Shown in pieces: positions 1-8,871 of a stretch of DNA of 33,807 nt (the first letter of the stretch is position 1; each line of letters starts with the position of its first letter). The translations under genes and the position numbers were made by a program. The stretch is from Helicobacter equorum (lineage in GTDB: Bacteria > Campylobacterota > Campylobacteria > Campylobacterales > Helicobacteraceae): NCBI RefSeq assembly GCF_900198655.1, contig NZ_FZPO01000067.1, positions 1 to 33,807 on the forward strand. Reading direction: 5' to 3'. Under the pieces are notes generated by a model that worked only from the letters and a program-made list of their open reading frames with translations, had not been told where the DNA came from and did not search any database.

Positions 1-3000
1 AATTCCTCTAAGTCGCTCTTGGTATCTCTCAAGACTTCATAGAGGCTCTTTGCTGGATTCTCTAGTCGGACAAATCTCGCTAAAGACGCACCCAACAAAT
101 CGCTTATAAGGTTTTTATATATATCCTTGTCGATGTTTTGCACTATTATATTAGTGCCATTCTCATCAGTAGATTTTATAAGTGTTTGTATATCATCTGC
201 AAGTTTGCCAAAATTCTCACTTCGCTCTTTTTGTAGCATTTTTGCAGTAGCACTTATAGAATCAAGCAAGTATGGTCTTAATTCTAAATTTCTCAATCCT
301 GCTTCGGATAGATTATTTACTAAATTATGAAATACCCCTGCATTTTTGACAAACATATCCTTTAACTTGTTGGCACTCTCTTTATCAAGGCTTATGTCAA
401 GCGTGTTTAACACATCAGCTATATTTTTGCCATTGCTGTTTTTAGCTATATCTGACAAAAGTGCAAGGTTTGCTCCCTCTATATCAGGGTAGGCATTGTC
501 TTTTTCTAAATTTCTTGCGACTTGATATGCCAAATCCTCTACGCTCTCACTTTCCAAATATTTTGGTAAATTCTTTATCTCTGTAGCGTATTTGCCTAAA
601 TTCGCTAAAGCCTTATCCCCTATGTTTTGGGTGGTATCTAGGTTTGAGCTAAAAGCTAAGTCGATTAAATCTGTGTCGCTTAGGTTTTGTTTTGGCATTC
701 GCACAAGAAATTCGTTGTCTTGCAAATCTATACCATAGGTTTTTTTAATGGCTTGTTTGTATGCTTTTTCACTCTCTTTGCTAAAGTTTAACATACCCTC
801 CAATCTATGATTACCACTTATCACGCCTCCCCATTGTGTGATAATAGGTAAATCTCTAAAACCACCTACGCCTATCATTAGACTAGGATTAAACTCCTTA
901 GCAATAGCGTCTATAACCTTATCTTGTCGATTTGTTCTTGGTTGCAAGGCATTATTTTCAAAATCTGGCTTTATCTCAAAGCTCTTGACTTTCACATATT
1001 CTAGTGGGATTACTTTATTATTATTAAGCACAAGATTAGAATCTACGCCTATACTCTCATGCTCGATTGGTTGCCCTCTATCTAGCACTCTTTGATTAGC
1101 ACTAAGTCCTGCTAAGGCTTGTTTTTGTTTGTCAATCTCCTCTAATTTTTTTTTATAATCCTCTACTTTTTGTTTTTGTAATTTCTCCTCTTGCTGTAAT
1201 TGTTGTGCTATTTTTTCTATTGAATCTTGTTTCTCTTGCAAGGCTCTTTCAAAAGGGCTTGTAATATTGTCTTGTGTGTCTATTTGTGTGGAATCTAGTG
1301 CATTGCTTCTAGCTGTGTTACTAAATTCTAATATCTCATCTTGTGTCTCATCTACTTGCGCTGTAATACGCTCTAGTAAATCTCTTGTTGGTGAGTTTAT
1401 GCTCTTATTGTCTTTTAGCTGTGCGATAGAGAATTTAAATTCGCTTATATCGCTACTTTGTGATAGGGCTTTGCGTAAATGATAGCGTAATGCCATACCT
1501 TGTATTTTTTCATTAAATCCTCTTGCAAACGGGATATGTGGCATAAGGCGCATAATGCTTTCAAAAAGCATTTTTACAATTTGAAATTTAACTGCACCTT
1601 CAATAGTTGTAGCAATTGAGCTTCCTATCTCTTTAGTTATTGGTGTGTTTAAACTTTGTGCGATGAGTGCGTCGTTTTTAAATAAATTATGGAAACCTTT
1701 TGCAATTTCTATAAAATCTTTCGCTTCTTTGCTTTCAAACACGCTTTCTAAATTACCCAAACGTGTAAAAAACGATCCGCTATCAAAAACTTTGATTGAA
1801 TCAGCAGTAATTAAAGCTTGTTTAAACATACCATTAAGGGTTGCTAACTCAAACATAGCTTTAGCTTGTGGATTTAGGGATTTAGTGATTTTTGCGTAAT
1901 TGCTTACATCAGTTCCTTGTCCTTGCAAATACTTATACACATTATCAAGTGCCCTTGCTTTAGTCGTAGCTTCATCTCTTAACTTTAACCTATCGATTGT
2001 TTTAATCGTATCTTTCATGTTTGCATAATCTTGCAATGCTGTGCTAAAGAGAGTTTGGGCGTCTTTGTAAAGACTCTTGTTTTGTGAAAAAATAGAATCA
2101 ATGCCCTGTTTAATATCATCTTTTAAAAAGCTCTCTACCGCTCGTTTGCTAAAGTCTTTGAAGTTTGGGTCAAGAGAGGTTTTATAGTAGCTATTGATTT
2201 GCTTTAGAGCATTATTTAGCTGACTAAATGTCACGCCTTTGGCATTGTATATATTGCTCTCCACAAAATTTAAAAACCGCATAGAGTCCTCTGGCAATAT
2301 GCCACTAGAATCTAACTCTTTTCTAAAAGCTGTGTATTTGCTAGGATCGATTATGGTTTTATAATTAGTATCATACACACTACCTAAGACCTGCTCCATT
2401 GCTTCTTTATAATCTTTCTTTGTGCCTTTCTCTAGGCTTGTAAAAATATCCTTGACATTTATAGAGTCTAAGTTTAATTGTTCTAGTCGTTTTGTTAAGT
2501 TGTGTGTAGTTAAATGTAAAATGCGTGATAAGTTTGTATGTGCTTGTGGGCTATCTTTGGCAACTTGAGTAATGAAACCGCTAAGATTCCCACTCTCATC
2601 GGCTCTTAGTGCTTGTAAAAAATCTTTTTGTGCTTGGCTTTGGTTTTTTAGAGTAAAAATACTCTCTAGCCATTTTGCACTTTTTGTAATACTTGAGTTC
2701 TCGCCAAACCTTTCTTTTAAAACATTAAATGCTCTTGATTGTGTTTGTTCTCCTAAATGTAACTCACCACCAAAATTTTTGGCATACTCTCGCAAATGTA
2801 CTAAATCATCTTTGTTGATATTATCATTTATAATCTTATAGCCTGATTGCGCATTGCCACTTTGCCAACGCTTTGCTAGTCCAAGAACTGGCATATAGTC
2901 TGTAGCAGTTCCTATGATATTGCCAATGTCTTTATTTTTAATGGCGTTTAGGGCTTTGTTCCCTGCGTAGCTTAGTCCAATACCTGCTATATCTACCACT

Positions 3001-4289
3001 ACATTGAGTGCGCCCTCTTGCACTGCGTGTCTTATCATATCACTAAAATTATTTTTTCTATTGGCTACTGCCGAAGCGATAGCATAATCGAGCATACCAC
3101 CGCCAAAAGCTCCTACTGCTCCATAAGCTGTTGCTTTATAGATATTCCCGCTTTTAAGTCCTTTTGAAAATCCATAAATACTACCTGCCATACTTCCAGC
3201 ATTAGCAGTAATCCAGCTTTTCCAATTAGCAAAAAAGTCCTTGTTTGGTTTATAGAAATCTTTTTCTCCATTCTCATTTTCTTTAAAAAAATAGACATTG
3301 TTTTTCTTATCAGTTGCGACTCCGCTAAATCCTGCACTTAGTGCTACCGACTGCACTGCATCTAAATATTGAGTTCTTTTTTTATTGTCCTCTTTGGAAT
3401 TGCCTAATTTTGCAATGGCGCTAAAAATATCAGTATGAGGTTCGGTATTCTCTAAGAAAATGAGTGCTTGTGTCGCGCCTTTTGTTATGATATTGTTTAA
3501 TTGCTCCTCTTTATAATTCTCTAATCTCTCTTGGTCGGAAGTATTTCCAAACCAATCTGCTATTTTATCTATTGTGCTCGTTTGTGTGTCGATTATAAGT
3601 TTTTGATTTTGTGTTAGATCCTCATACTTTTGAGTATCCATAATGTCTTGTTTTTCTTTATAAAAATTTTGCAAAAATTTGTTTTGTTCTTTTAAATCTT
3701 TTCCACTAGCCACCATATCATTAATGTGTCTAGTTACACTTGTATCTGCAAGGGCGTTTAATGTTCCATTATCTAAATATTTTTGAGCATAGCTAATTTC
3801 ATCTGCATTTAAATCTATACCATTACGCATTTTGTAAATAGCGTTGTTTTCCATATCCTTTTCATATTGGATTCTCTGTTGGCTTTTTAAAATGTTTTGT
3901 GGTAAGTCTTTGTCAAATATTGCTTTATAAAGTGGATTTACAAACTCTTTTACATCAAACGTATTTGATACTATGTCAAGCGCACCATAGCCTACTTCTT
4001 TTGCAAAATTGGTTTTGTAGTTAATGTCTTTTAATTGTGTTGGGGCTAAAGCCTCGCTTTGTTTTTGTCCTTGCTTGTAAATATCATAATTAGTAGTATT
4101 TTTACCATATATAGTATAGTTTGAAGCCTCTAATGCATCTAATCCTGCTTTGGCATTGTCTTTGTAAATGTTTTCAAACTCGTCCCAGTTAATATTTGTA
4201 TTTAGGTCTTTTCGCAAGTAGTTAAGTGTTTTCTCATCGCCAAACTCTGCTCGTGCGCCTTGTATATTAAAGTTTATAATATCGCTCAT
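1..4289 (-). CDS. Giant polyvalent-type phage protein with DdrB/ParB-like domain (3' end cut by window)
   Basis: An open frame runs from the ATG at 4289 to the window edge without a stop, giving at least 1429 residues. Residues about 355-410 are glycine-, alanine- and serine-rich and could insert in a membrane. Residues about 1020-1060 are a lysine/glutamine-rich coiled coil. Residues about 1085-1170 match the ParB-like fold of DdrB/DarB proteins: IPLEYVKVKSFEIKP, then QPRTNRQD, IAKEFNPSLM and VISGNHRLEGM, the NHR replacing the usual NGR. Such domains occur in the very large polyvalent proteins that phages and conjugative elements inject with their DNA. The gene overlaps its upstream neighbour by 23 bp and closes the virion operon, a usual place for ejected internal proteins. 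The ejection and anti-restriction roles are inferred, and the C-terminal domains lie outside the window. Confidence 0.8.
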   Translation of the reverse strand, partial: MSDIINFNIQGARAEFGDEKTLNYLRKDLNTNINWDEFENIYKDNAKAGLDALEASNYTIYGKNTTNYDIYKQGQKQSEALAPTQLKDINYKTNFAKEVGYGALDIVSNTFDVKEFVNPLYKAIFDKDLPQNILKSQQRIQYEKDMENNAIYKMRNGIDLNADEISYAQKYLDNGTLNALADTSVTRHINDMVASGKDLKEQNKFLQNFYKEKQDIMDTQKYEDLTQNQKLIIDTQTSTIDKIADWFGNTSDQERLENYKEEQLNNIITKGATQALIFLENTEPHTDIFSAIAKLGNSKEDNKKRTQYLDAVQSVALSAGFSGVATDKKNNVYFFKENENGEKDFYKPNKDFFANWKSWITANAGSMAGSIYGFSKGLKSGNIYKATAYGAVGAFGGGMLDYAIASAVANRKNNFSDMIRHAVQEGALNVVVDIAGIGLSYAGNKALNAIKNKDIGNIIGTATDYMPVLGLAKRWQSGNAQSGYKIINDNINKDDLVHLREYAKNFGGELHLGEQTQSRAFNVLKERFGENSSITKSAKWLESIFTLKNQSQAQKDFLQALRADESGNLSGFITQVAKDSPQAHTNLSRILHLTTHNLTKRLEQLNLDSINVKDIFTSLEKGTKKDYKEAMEQVLGSVYDTNYKTIIDPSKYTAFRKELDSSGILPEDSMRFLNFVESNIYNAKGVTFSQLNNALKQINSYYKTSLDPNFKDFSKRAVESFLKDDIKQGIDSIFSQNKSLYKDAQTLFSTALQDYANMKDTIKTIDRLKLRDEATTKARALDNVYKYLQGQGTDVSNYAKITKSLNPQAKAMFELATLNGMFKQALITADSIKVFDSGSFFTRLGNLESVFESKEAKDFIEIAKGFHNLFKNDALIAQSLNTPITKEIGSSIATTIEGAVKFQIVKMLFESIMRLMPHIPFARGFNEKIQGMALRYHLRKALSQSSDISEFKFSIAQLKDNKSINSPTRDLLERITAQVDETQDEILEFSNTARSNALDSTQIDTQDNITSPFERALQEKQDSIEKIAQQLQQEEKLQKQKVEDYKKKLEEIDKQKQALAGLSANQRVLDRGQPIEHESIGVDSNLVLNNNKVIPLEYVKVKSFEIKPDFENNALQPRTNRQDKVIDAIAKEFNPSLMIGVGGFRDLPIITQWGGVISGNHRLEGMLNFSKESEKAYKQAIKKTYGIDLQDNEFLVRMPKQNLSDTDLIDLAFSSNLDTTQNIGDKALANLGKYATEIKNLPKYLESESVEDLAYQVARNLEKDNAYPDIEGANLALLSDIAKNSNGKNIADVLNTLDISLDKESANKLKDMFVKNAGVFHNLVNNLSEAGLRNLELRPYLLDSISATAKMLQKERSENFGKLADDIQTLIKSTDENGTNIIVQNIDKDIYKNLISDLLGASLARFVRLENPAKSLYEVLRDTKSDLEE

Positions 4290-4683
4290 CTTTAAGTCCT
4301 AGAAGTTGGTTTATAAGTTGGTTGTATTGTTCTGTGTAGATCTTTGGCTTTATTAAGTCATTATTAAAATTAAATAACTCAACAAAATTTTCAATCTGTG
4401 CTATTTCATCGTAGCTCGTTGCACTATGTGCTTGATATTGGATAAAATAATCAAGGTTTTGCACCAACACTTTTGAAAAACTAGGTTTTTCCATAGGAAG
4501 TTCTTTATAAGCAATATCCCCAAAACCTTTTGCGACAAAGAAATATGTATCATCAAAAGTATAAGTTTGTTCGGTGTTTAAATGCGCATAAAAGTTGTCT
4601 TCACTTGCCTCTAATGGTATTTTTAAACCATAGGCATTGCATAGCAAACCTTGAGTATCGAATGTAACTTTACGCACTATCAC
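4267..4683 (-). CDS. Unrecognised 138-residue virion-operon protein
   Basis: This soluble-looking acidic protein has no signal peptide or membrane segment, and I do not recognise its family. It starts at a GTG that overlaps the TGA of the preceding gene by 4 bp, the coupling seen for structural genes of one complex. Its 3' end overlaps the giant protein gene by 23 bp. The N-terminal 70 residues read like beta strands (MIVRKVTFDTQGLL, TYTFDDTYFFVAKGFG). The C-terminal half is helical and rich in asparagine, glutamine and tyrosine. Its place just before the giant protein suggests a tail or ejection accessory protein, but nothing in the sequence proves that. Confidence 0.75.
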   Translation of the reverse strand: MIVRKVTFDTQGLLCNAYGLKIPLEASEDNFYAHLNTEQTYTFDDTYFFVAKGFGDIAYKELPMEKPSFSKVLVQNLDYFIQYQAHSATSYDEIAQIENFVELFNFNNDLIKPKIYTEQYNQLINQLLGLKDERYYKL

Positions 4684-4934
4684 ACTCTCATTGTGGGTAG
4701 TGTGTCGTTCATATTGGTGTAAAGTTCACTACTATTTTTTTTGAGCTCATCTCTCTGTGCTTCGTATTTGTCTGTGAGTGCTTTCTCATTTTTATAGACT
4801 TGTTTTTGAAATTCTAAGTTTTCTTTTGCGAGTTTGTTTTGCTCTTTGTTTGTTTTATATTGTGCCCACGATGAAAGTATTGAGCCACCGAGATTGAGAC
4901 CTCCCATAAGGGCGGCTGCACCCATTAATGCCAT
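4680..4934 (-). CDS. Small Gly-rich/coiled-coil virion-region protein with LPTMRV C-terminus
   Basis: An 84-residue protein. Residues 1-25 are hydrophobic and rich in Gly, Ala and Leu (MALMGAAALMGGLNLGGS), and could be a membrane-active helix. Residues 26-75 form a charged coiled coil. It ends in LPTMRV, close to the LPMVRQ and LPMTRQ ends of the proteins at 15330-15710 and 8872-9438. Small proteins of this shape are common among podovirus tail or internal virion genes, but I cannot name a family. Its ribosome site (AAGGAG) lies at the edge of a perfect 9-bp hairpin at 4943-4962, so translation may be damped. The next gene starts within its stop codon. Confidence 0.75.
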   Translation of the reverse strand: MALMGAAALMGGLNLGGSILSSWAQYKTNKEQNKLAKENLEFQKQVYKNEKALTDKYEAQRDELKKNSSELYTNMNDTLPTMRV

Positions 4935-4942
4935 AGCTAACT

Positions 4943-4962
4943 CCTTATAAAAATTTATAAGG
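4943..4962 (-). promoter_or_regulatory. Perfect hairpin overlapping a ribosome-binding site
   Basis: CCTTATAAA and TTTATAAGG pair perfectly around two bases. On the transcript the distal arm runs into the AAGGAG that precedes the ATG at 4934. The structure could hide that ribosome site, or stabilise a processed 5' end. It is not followed by a U-run, so it is not a terminator. Confidence 0.5.
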
Positions 4963-5003
4963 GGTAGTATTCCAAAGTGATAAAAAAATCTAAAGGGATA
5001 AAT

Positions 5004-5957
5004 TTAATTTAATCTCTCAAAGATCTTGTCGATGTCGTGGTAATTTTGGATTATATCGTCGCTAACGAGAAATCCTCTGTTGGTGAAGTCTATTAGTGCT
5101 TGTTTATACTTTGTCCTAAGAAGTCCTAGTAATTCTTTTAAATTTGCTTTGATTTGTTTTTTGCTTCTGGATTTAAACTCTGCTAGATCATAGATTCTTT
5201 TTCTTTCTGCTTCGGTGCTTCGTGAGCCATAGAGTAAATCTACGATTTGTGAGCCGAGTATTTTTTCTCCTGCCATTATTTTTTGATTTGTATCATTAAT
5301 GCCTACAAAACCTCCACTTAATTTATTAATGCCTCTAGCAAGATAATTGATTACTCCCTCGCCTTTATCTATATTCTCTGCAAAATCCCTAATATAACCT
5401 GCGACATCCGCAAGTCCTCTTAAATGTTTTGCTGGTTCGCTACCCTCAATTTTTCGTTGTTTAAAATCTACATCCATTTTGTTTTCCATATACACTTTTG
5501 ATAAATTCACTCCTAGTTCCCTAGCTATTAGTGCGTCTGCGAGTGTAATTTCTTTTTTCTTATCAAAATAATCAATCCCTGTGTTTCTAAAAACAAAAAA
5601 TGGATTATGCCCCTTTTGTGTTATAGCACCTTGAGTGCCTTTGACATCTTGATCTAGTGTTGGTTGTATTTGTATATTTTGTTCTTTGGTATCTGGTGTT
5701 GTTTGGCTTAAATGTTTATCCATTTCATTATGGATAGTCATTTCTTTGGGTTTGTGTATTTTTGCACGCATAGCTTCTTGTTTAGATTTTTGCATTTCTT
5801 GATATTGTTTAGTTTTTTCATCATTGGCATAAAGATTTAAGCCTTGATTTATTCCATTACTTACATGTATTAATGTGTTGGCTAAATAACTTTGTTGAGG
5901 ATTGCTTGGTTGTGTATCTGTATTTGATACTTGTGAAGTTTGTGGTGGTGTAGGCAT
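5004..5957 (-). CDS. Putative DNA-ejection or tail protein, Pro/Gln-rich N-terminus
   Basis: About 317 residues from the ATG at 5957. I prefer this start to the GTG at 5963 because the GTG lies inside the AAGGAG ribosome site. Residues 1-30 are low-complexity (Pro, Gln, Thr, Asn). Residues 45-115 are helical and lysine/glutamine-rich. The C-terminal 200 residues are mostly alpha-helical, with a glycine-containing amphipathic stretch (GINKLSGGFVGIND). No catalytic motif is visible. Size, composition and position between a helical/Ig-like protein and the small Gly-rich protein resemble the ejection-protein block of P22-like podoviruses. I found no clear similarity to P22 gp7, gp16 or gp20, so the role is inferred from position. 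Confidence 0.7.
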   Translation of the reverse strand: MPTPPQTSQVSNTDTQPSNPQQSYLANTLIHVSNGINQGLNLYANDEKTKQYQEMQKSKQEAMRAKIHKPKEMTIHNEMDKHLSQTTPDTKEQNIQIQPTLDQDVKGTQGAITQKGHNPFFVFRNTGIDYFDKKKEITLADALIARELGVNLSKVYMENKMDVDFKQRKIEGSEPAKHLRGLADVAGYIRDFAENIDKGEGVINYLARGINKLSGGFVGINDTNQKIMAGEKILGSQIVDLLYGSRSTEAERKRIYDLAEFKSRSKKQIKANLKELLGLLRTKYKQALIDFTNRGFLVSDDIIQNYHDIDKIFERLN

Positions 5958-5959
5958 TC

Positions 5960-6754
5960 TCACTCCTTAATATCTTGATTTTTTACAATAATGTTTAAAC
6001 TATCGCTGACAAATACTCCTGTGTTGTTTTTCACGCGATAGGTGATTTTATACTCACCCTCTGTATCAGAGATGAAATCTATTTCTCCGCCTTTACCTAA
6101 GCTTTGATCGTCGTTTAGCAAAAACTCACTTTCATTTTGTCCAAAAATGCTAAGCCCTAAAATATGCACCTCCTCGTTTGGCTTAATAACTTTCTTAGAG
6201 GCTATAATAATGGTATCTTTTGCTCCTGTGCCATAGCCAAATGTCTCCTCTGCGCGTTGTGAGAGATTACCTAGAATCTCATCAAAATCAGTATCCGCCT
6301 GTTCGCCTATTTTGATTGCATAACTAGTGGCTTTATTTAATGGCTCACTAGCAATTGCTGGATCACTCCCATTTGCATAAATATTTGCGATACTTGTAAG
6401 AATATTTGCGCGGTTTATATAGGCATTGTCTATCACGCTTTGCTTTAATACAAAGCATTCAATTAGTGCTTTTAAATTTTGTGCCATAGCATTTAGTAAA
6501 TTAATCTTATTTAGCACTAGATTCGTTTCTGCCTCTAACTTAGCTCTAGTCATATTCAAAGATAATTCTTTGTTTTTTAACTCTAGCTCGGTTACTGAAA
6601 GTGCTGTTTGTGAGGCTATTTTGAGTAATTCTAATTCTAGCTGAGCCCTATCTTTGCCGATAAAGTTTTTATCGTTAAGATATGTTAGAGTCTTGCTTTT
6701 GCGTAATTCTGAAAGAATGTCATTTAAATTTCTTATAAATTGGGGGCTATACAT
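5960..6754 (-). CDS. Helical virion protein with C-terminal Ig-like domain
   Basis: 264 residues in two parts. Residues 1-165 are alpha-helical with leucine/asparagine heptads and look like a trimer- or fibre-forming stalk. Residues 180-258 look like an Ig/PKD-type beta sandwich with alternating strands and turns (SDTEGEYKITYRVKNNTG). Ig-like domains are common accessories on phage tails and capsids, where they bind carbohydrates or neighbouring subunits. The start follows the preceding stop by one base (TAATATG), and the stop is two bases before the next ATG. Tight coupling suggests one structural complex. A tail-appendage or adaptor role is likely but unproven. Confidence 0.72.
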   Translation of the reverse strand: MYSPQFIRNLNDILSELRKSKTLTYLNDKNFIGKDRAQLELELLKIASQTALSVTELELKNKELSLNMTRAKLEAETNLVLNKINLLNAMAQNLKALIECFVLKQSVIDNAYINRANILTSIANIYANGSDPAIASEPLNKATSYAIKIGEQADTDFDEILGNLSQRAEETFGYGTGAKDTIIIASKKVIKPNEEVHILGLSIFGQNESEFLLNDDQSLGKGGEIDFISDTEGEYKITYRVKNNTGVFVSDSLNIIVKNQDIKE

Positions 6755-6755
6755 A

Positions 6756-7619
6756 TTACTTTACCAAATAAATATTATTTTTGTTTTTTTGTTGCTCCAA
6801 ATCCTCTATGTAGCTATCATTTAATAATTTATGCCCTATATCCATAATTAAGGCGTATGTATGTCGTTGAGAAAGTGCATTAAGCGATATTGATGAGTTA
6901 TAATTAATGATTTGCAAAATTGTATTAGCAACAAACTCTTTTGCATTCTTATTTACCAAACCCTTTATAATTTCATTCAATCCCTCTTGTTGCATTGTAG
7001 TATTTAATCTATCTGTAACGCCTTGTTCTACGCTTTGTTGTATATTCTGCTCGATTGATTGTTGCAATGTTGGTAGTATGTTTTGCAATTGCAAACTCGC
7101 TATCTTTGTTTCATCTACTCTTACTTGTTGTATATTCTCAAGCACGATTGCGTTAAGTTCATCAGCTATATTAATGTTCTGGAGTGCCTGTGTAGTTTTT
7201 TCTTGCAAAAGATTTGTAATATATCCCTTTAAATTCTCATCTTGTGCAATGTTTGTTGCAATTTGCTCTTTATCTATATTCTGCAACGCTTCCTCTTTTG
7301 CTTCTTGTAAAGATTCTAAAAGCTGTGCGCTCACAAAACTTTCTAATGCTTCTTTTAGCTTTGTTTCTACGCTCTCCAAACTCGCATTAATGGAATTTTG
7401 CAATTCTGTTTGTTTGGTGCTTAGTGTTTGCGTTATTTCACCTTGTAAGGTGCTAAGATTCTGAGCGTGTTTCTCATCGCTATAGGTTTGCAACTCTTGC
7501 TTACTTTGTGTTTTGAAATCTAATAAGTCTTGTTTAATGTCATCACTTAGTGTATTTTTGATATTTTGGATTGTTTCTAAGTATTCTTTAATTTTGCTTA
7601 GTTGTTCTGTAATAAGCAT
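6756..7619 (-). CDS. Long coiled-coil virion protein
   Basis: 287 residues from the ATG at 7619. It has a good AAAGGAGC ribosome site 6 bases upstream. The longer frame to 7673 would start inside the terminator that follows the capsid gene. Residues 1-225 are almost continuous coiled coil, very rich in Gln, Glu, Leu, Asn and Thr. The last 60 residues are more globular (SSISLNALSQRHTYALIMD). I do not recognise the family. A fibre-like or tail-needle-like role would fit the composition. It is the first gene after the strong terminator behind the capsid gene, so its expression probably depends on read-through. Confidence 0.7.
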   Translation of the reverse strand: MLITEQLSKIKEYLETIQNIKNTLSDDIKQDLLDFKTQSKQELQTYSDEKHAQNLSTLQGEITQTLSTKQTELQNSINASLESVETKLKEALESFVSAQLLESLQEAKEEALQNIDKEQIATNIAQDENLKGYITNLLQEKTTQALQNINIADELNAIVLENIQQVRVDETKIASLQLQNILPTLQQSIEQNIQQSVEQGVTDRLNTTMQQEGLNEIIKGLVNKNAKEFVANTILQIINYNSSISLNALSQRHTYALIMDIGHKLLNDSYIEDLEQQKNKNNIYLVK

Positions 7620-7671
7620 TTTTGCTCCTTTGCCCTTAGTTAAGAATTTAGAAAAACACCTAAATAAAAGC

Positions 7672-7695
7672 AAAGAGTAGGAATCCCTACTCTTT
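7672..7695 (-). terminator. Intrinsic terminator overlapping the capsid gene's 3' end
   Basis: A perfect 10-bp stem (AAAGAGTAGG with CCTACTCTTT) around a 4-base loop is followed on the minus strand by GCTTTTATTT. The TAG stop of the capsid gene is inside the stem. It would cut transcription after the capsid gene and raise its share over the distal genes. Confidence 0.75.
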
Positions 7696-8856
7696 AGAAT
7701 ATGCGAGTCCTATGGTTGCGTAATCTTGATTAGAATACACATTGAGATTCCCCTCCTCTAAAGCAAATCTCCCTTTTGCAATCGCCATAATTCTATCAAC
7801 AGCACACTTGAGTTTTCGCCCTGCATCTACGCGTTCTACATAGAATTTAACAGAATCATATCCTGCCATAACTAGCGCATTCGCTCCGATAAGCGCTCCC
7901 AAAGATACTGGTTGTGTCCCTGCATAAGTGCTTGGTGGGGTGAGTTTTGTAAAGTTCTCTTTTGCGATATTTTCGTAAAACTCTCTGTCTTTTACCTGTG
8001 AATTCAAAAAGCCTGGTTGCATTTTTGTCCACACGCCCATATCAATAACTGGAGAGCCGTCAATTAACCCTGCTAGTCCTGTAAAGATTCTATTTTTATC
8101 ACCCCTATCACCTGCATATTTTTGCATATCTTGCCATTCCGGGTCTTGCTTTAATTGATGAATACCATAACTATCAAGCAAAATCACATAAGAGTAGTTC
8201 ATTACGCTAATTCCACCCTCTGTAACAGCTTCAGATCTTGTAGGTTTGATAGGGAATGCTTCCTTACCATTATATAAAAGTCCTGTTCGTGCCATAAACA
8301 TAGCCCTGCGTAACATTTTTACATTGACTACATCACCTGCCACAATTTTTTTTGTGGCTTGTTGCACACTTCTGTCTGCTGTAGTATCTTTGTATCCATT
8401 TGTAGCGTCTGCTACCACGATGTTGGTAAAGTCATTAATGAGGGCAGTTGTGAAAGCCCTATCTCTAATATCATTTACCCACTCGGCAAGATTCTCTGTA
8501 ACTTCTGCCTTAAAGTCTATTGCCCTCATCTTACTATATTGTTCAATTGGGCTAAGCAAAGCATTCCCTCGCACCTTTGGATAAATGGTTTGGGACAAAA
8601 TCTCTAGCTCATCATAGTTTGTGTCAAAGTCGGCATTACCTTGCACTCCCTTGCCTGTGAGCTTTGTTTTTAGTCTTGGGCGACATGGTTCTAGGCTATC
8701 CACTGGAAAAGTCCTAATTGCCCTATCTCCTCCTTTTCCAACAAAAGCTTCCCATGGACTTTTTTTCCACGACGCAAATTCAATGTCTCTTGCTATTTGG
8801 ATTCCTATGTTCTTGTCATTTATGAACATATCAAAAGTGATTTCGTTTGGTTGCAT
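7687..8856 (-). CDS. Major capsid protein, N4 gp56/DUF4043-like
   Basis: 389 residues. After an N-terminal arm, residues 30-100 carry the order typical of the N4-gp56/DUF4043 capsid family: SPWEAFVGKGGD, then a Pro/Leu-rich segment, LTGKGVQGNADFDTNYDEL, a beta strand, and a long helix with ALLSPIEQYSKMRAIDFKAE ending near WVNDIRDR. A conserved central SYVILLDSYGIHQLKQDPEW and a DGSPVIDMGV region follow. This is an HK97-fold capsid subunit that assembles the icosahedral head. It lies between the scaffold candidate and a strong terminator, as expected for the most abundant virion protein. I recognise the family by motif order, without an alignment, but the neighbours (terminase, scaffold candidate, portal) support it well. 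Confidence 0.82.
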   Translation of the reverse strand: MQPNEITFDMFINDKNIGIQIARDIEFASWKKSPWEAFVGKGGDRAIRTFPVDSLEPCRPRLKTKLTGKGVQGNADFDTNYDELEILSQTIYPKVRGNALLSPIEQYSKMRAIDFKAEVTENLAEWVNDIRDRAFTTALINDFTNIVVADATNGYKDTTADRSVQQATKKIVAGDVVNVKMLRRAMFMARTGLLYNGKEAFPIKPTRSEAVTEGGISVMNYSYVILLDSYGIHQLKQDPEWQDMQKYAGDRGDKNRIFTGLAGLIDGSPVIDMGVWTKMQPGFLNSQVKDREFYENIAKENFTKLTPPSTYAGTQPVSLGALIGANALVMAGYDSVKFYVERVDAGRKLKCAVDRIMAIAKGRFALEEGNLNVYSNQDYATIGLAYSKE

Positions 8857-8871
8857 TTTTTTATCCTCTCT

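Noticed and set aside
3113-3337. Leftward 74-residue open frame
   Set aside because: It lies wholly inside the giant protein gene in another frame and has no ribosome site.
6907-7464. Rightward 185-residue Cys-rich open frame
   Set aside because: It is the reverse of a Gln/Glu-rich coiled-coil gene; antisense of such codons yields Cys, Phe and Ser without biological meaning.
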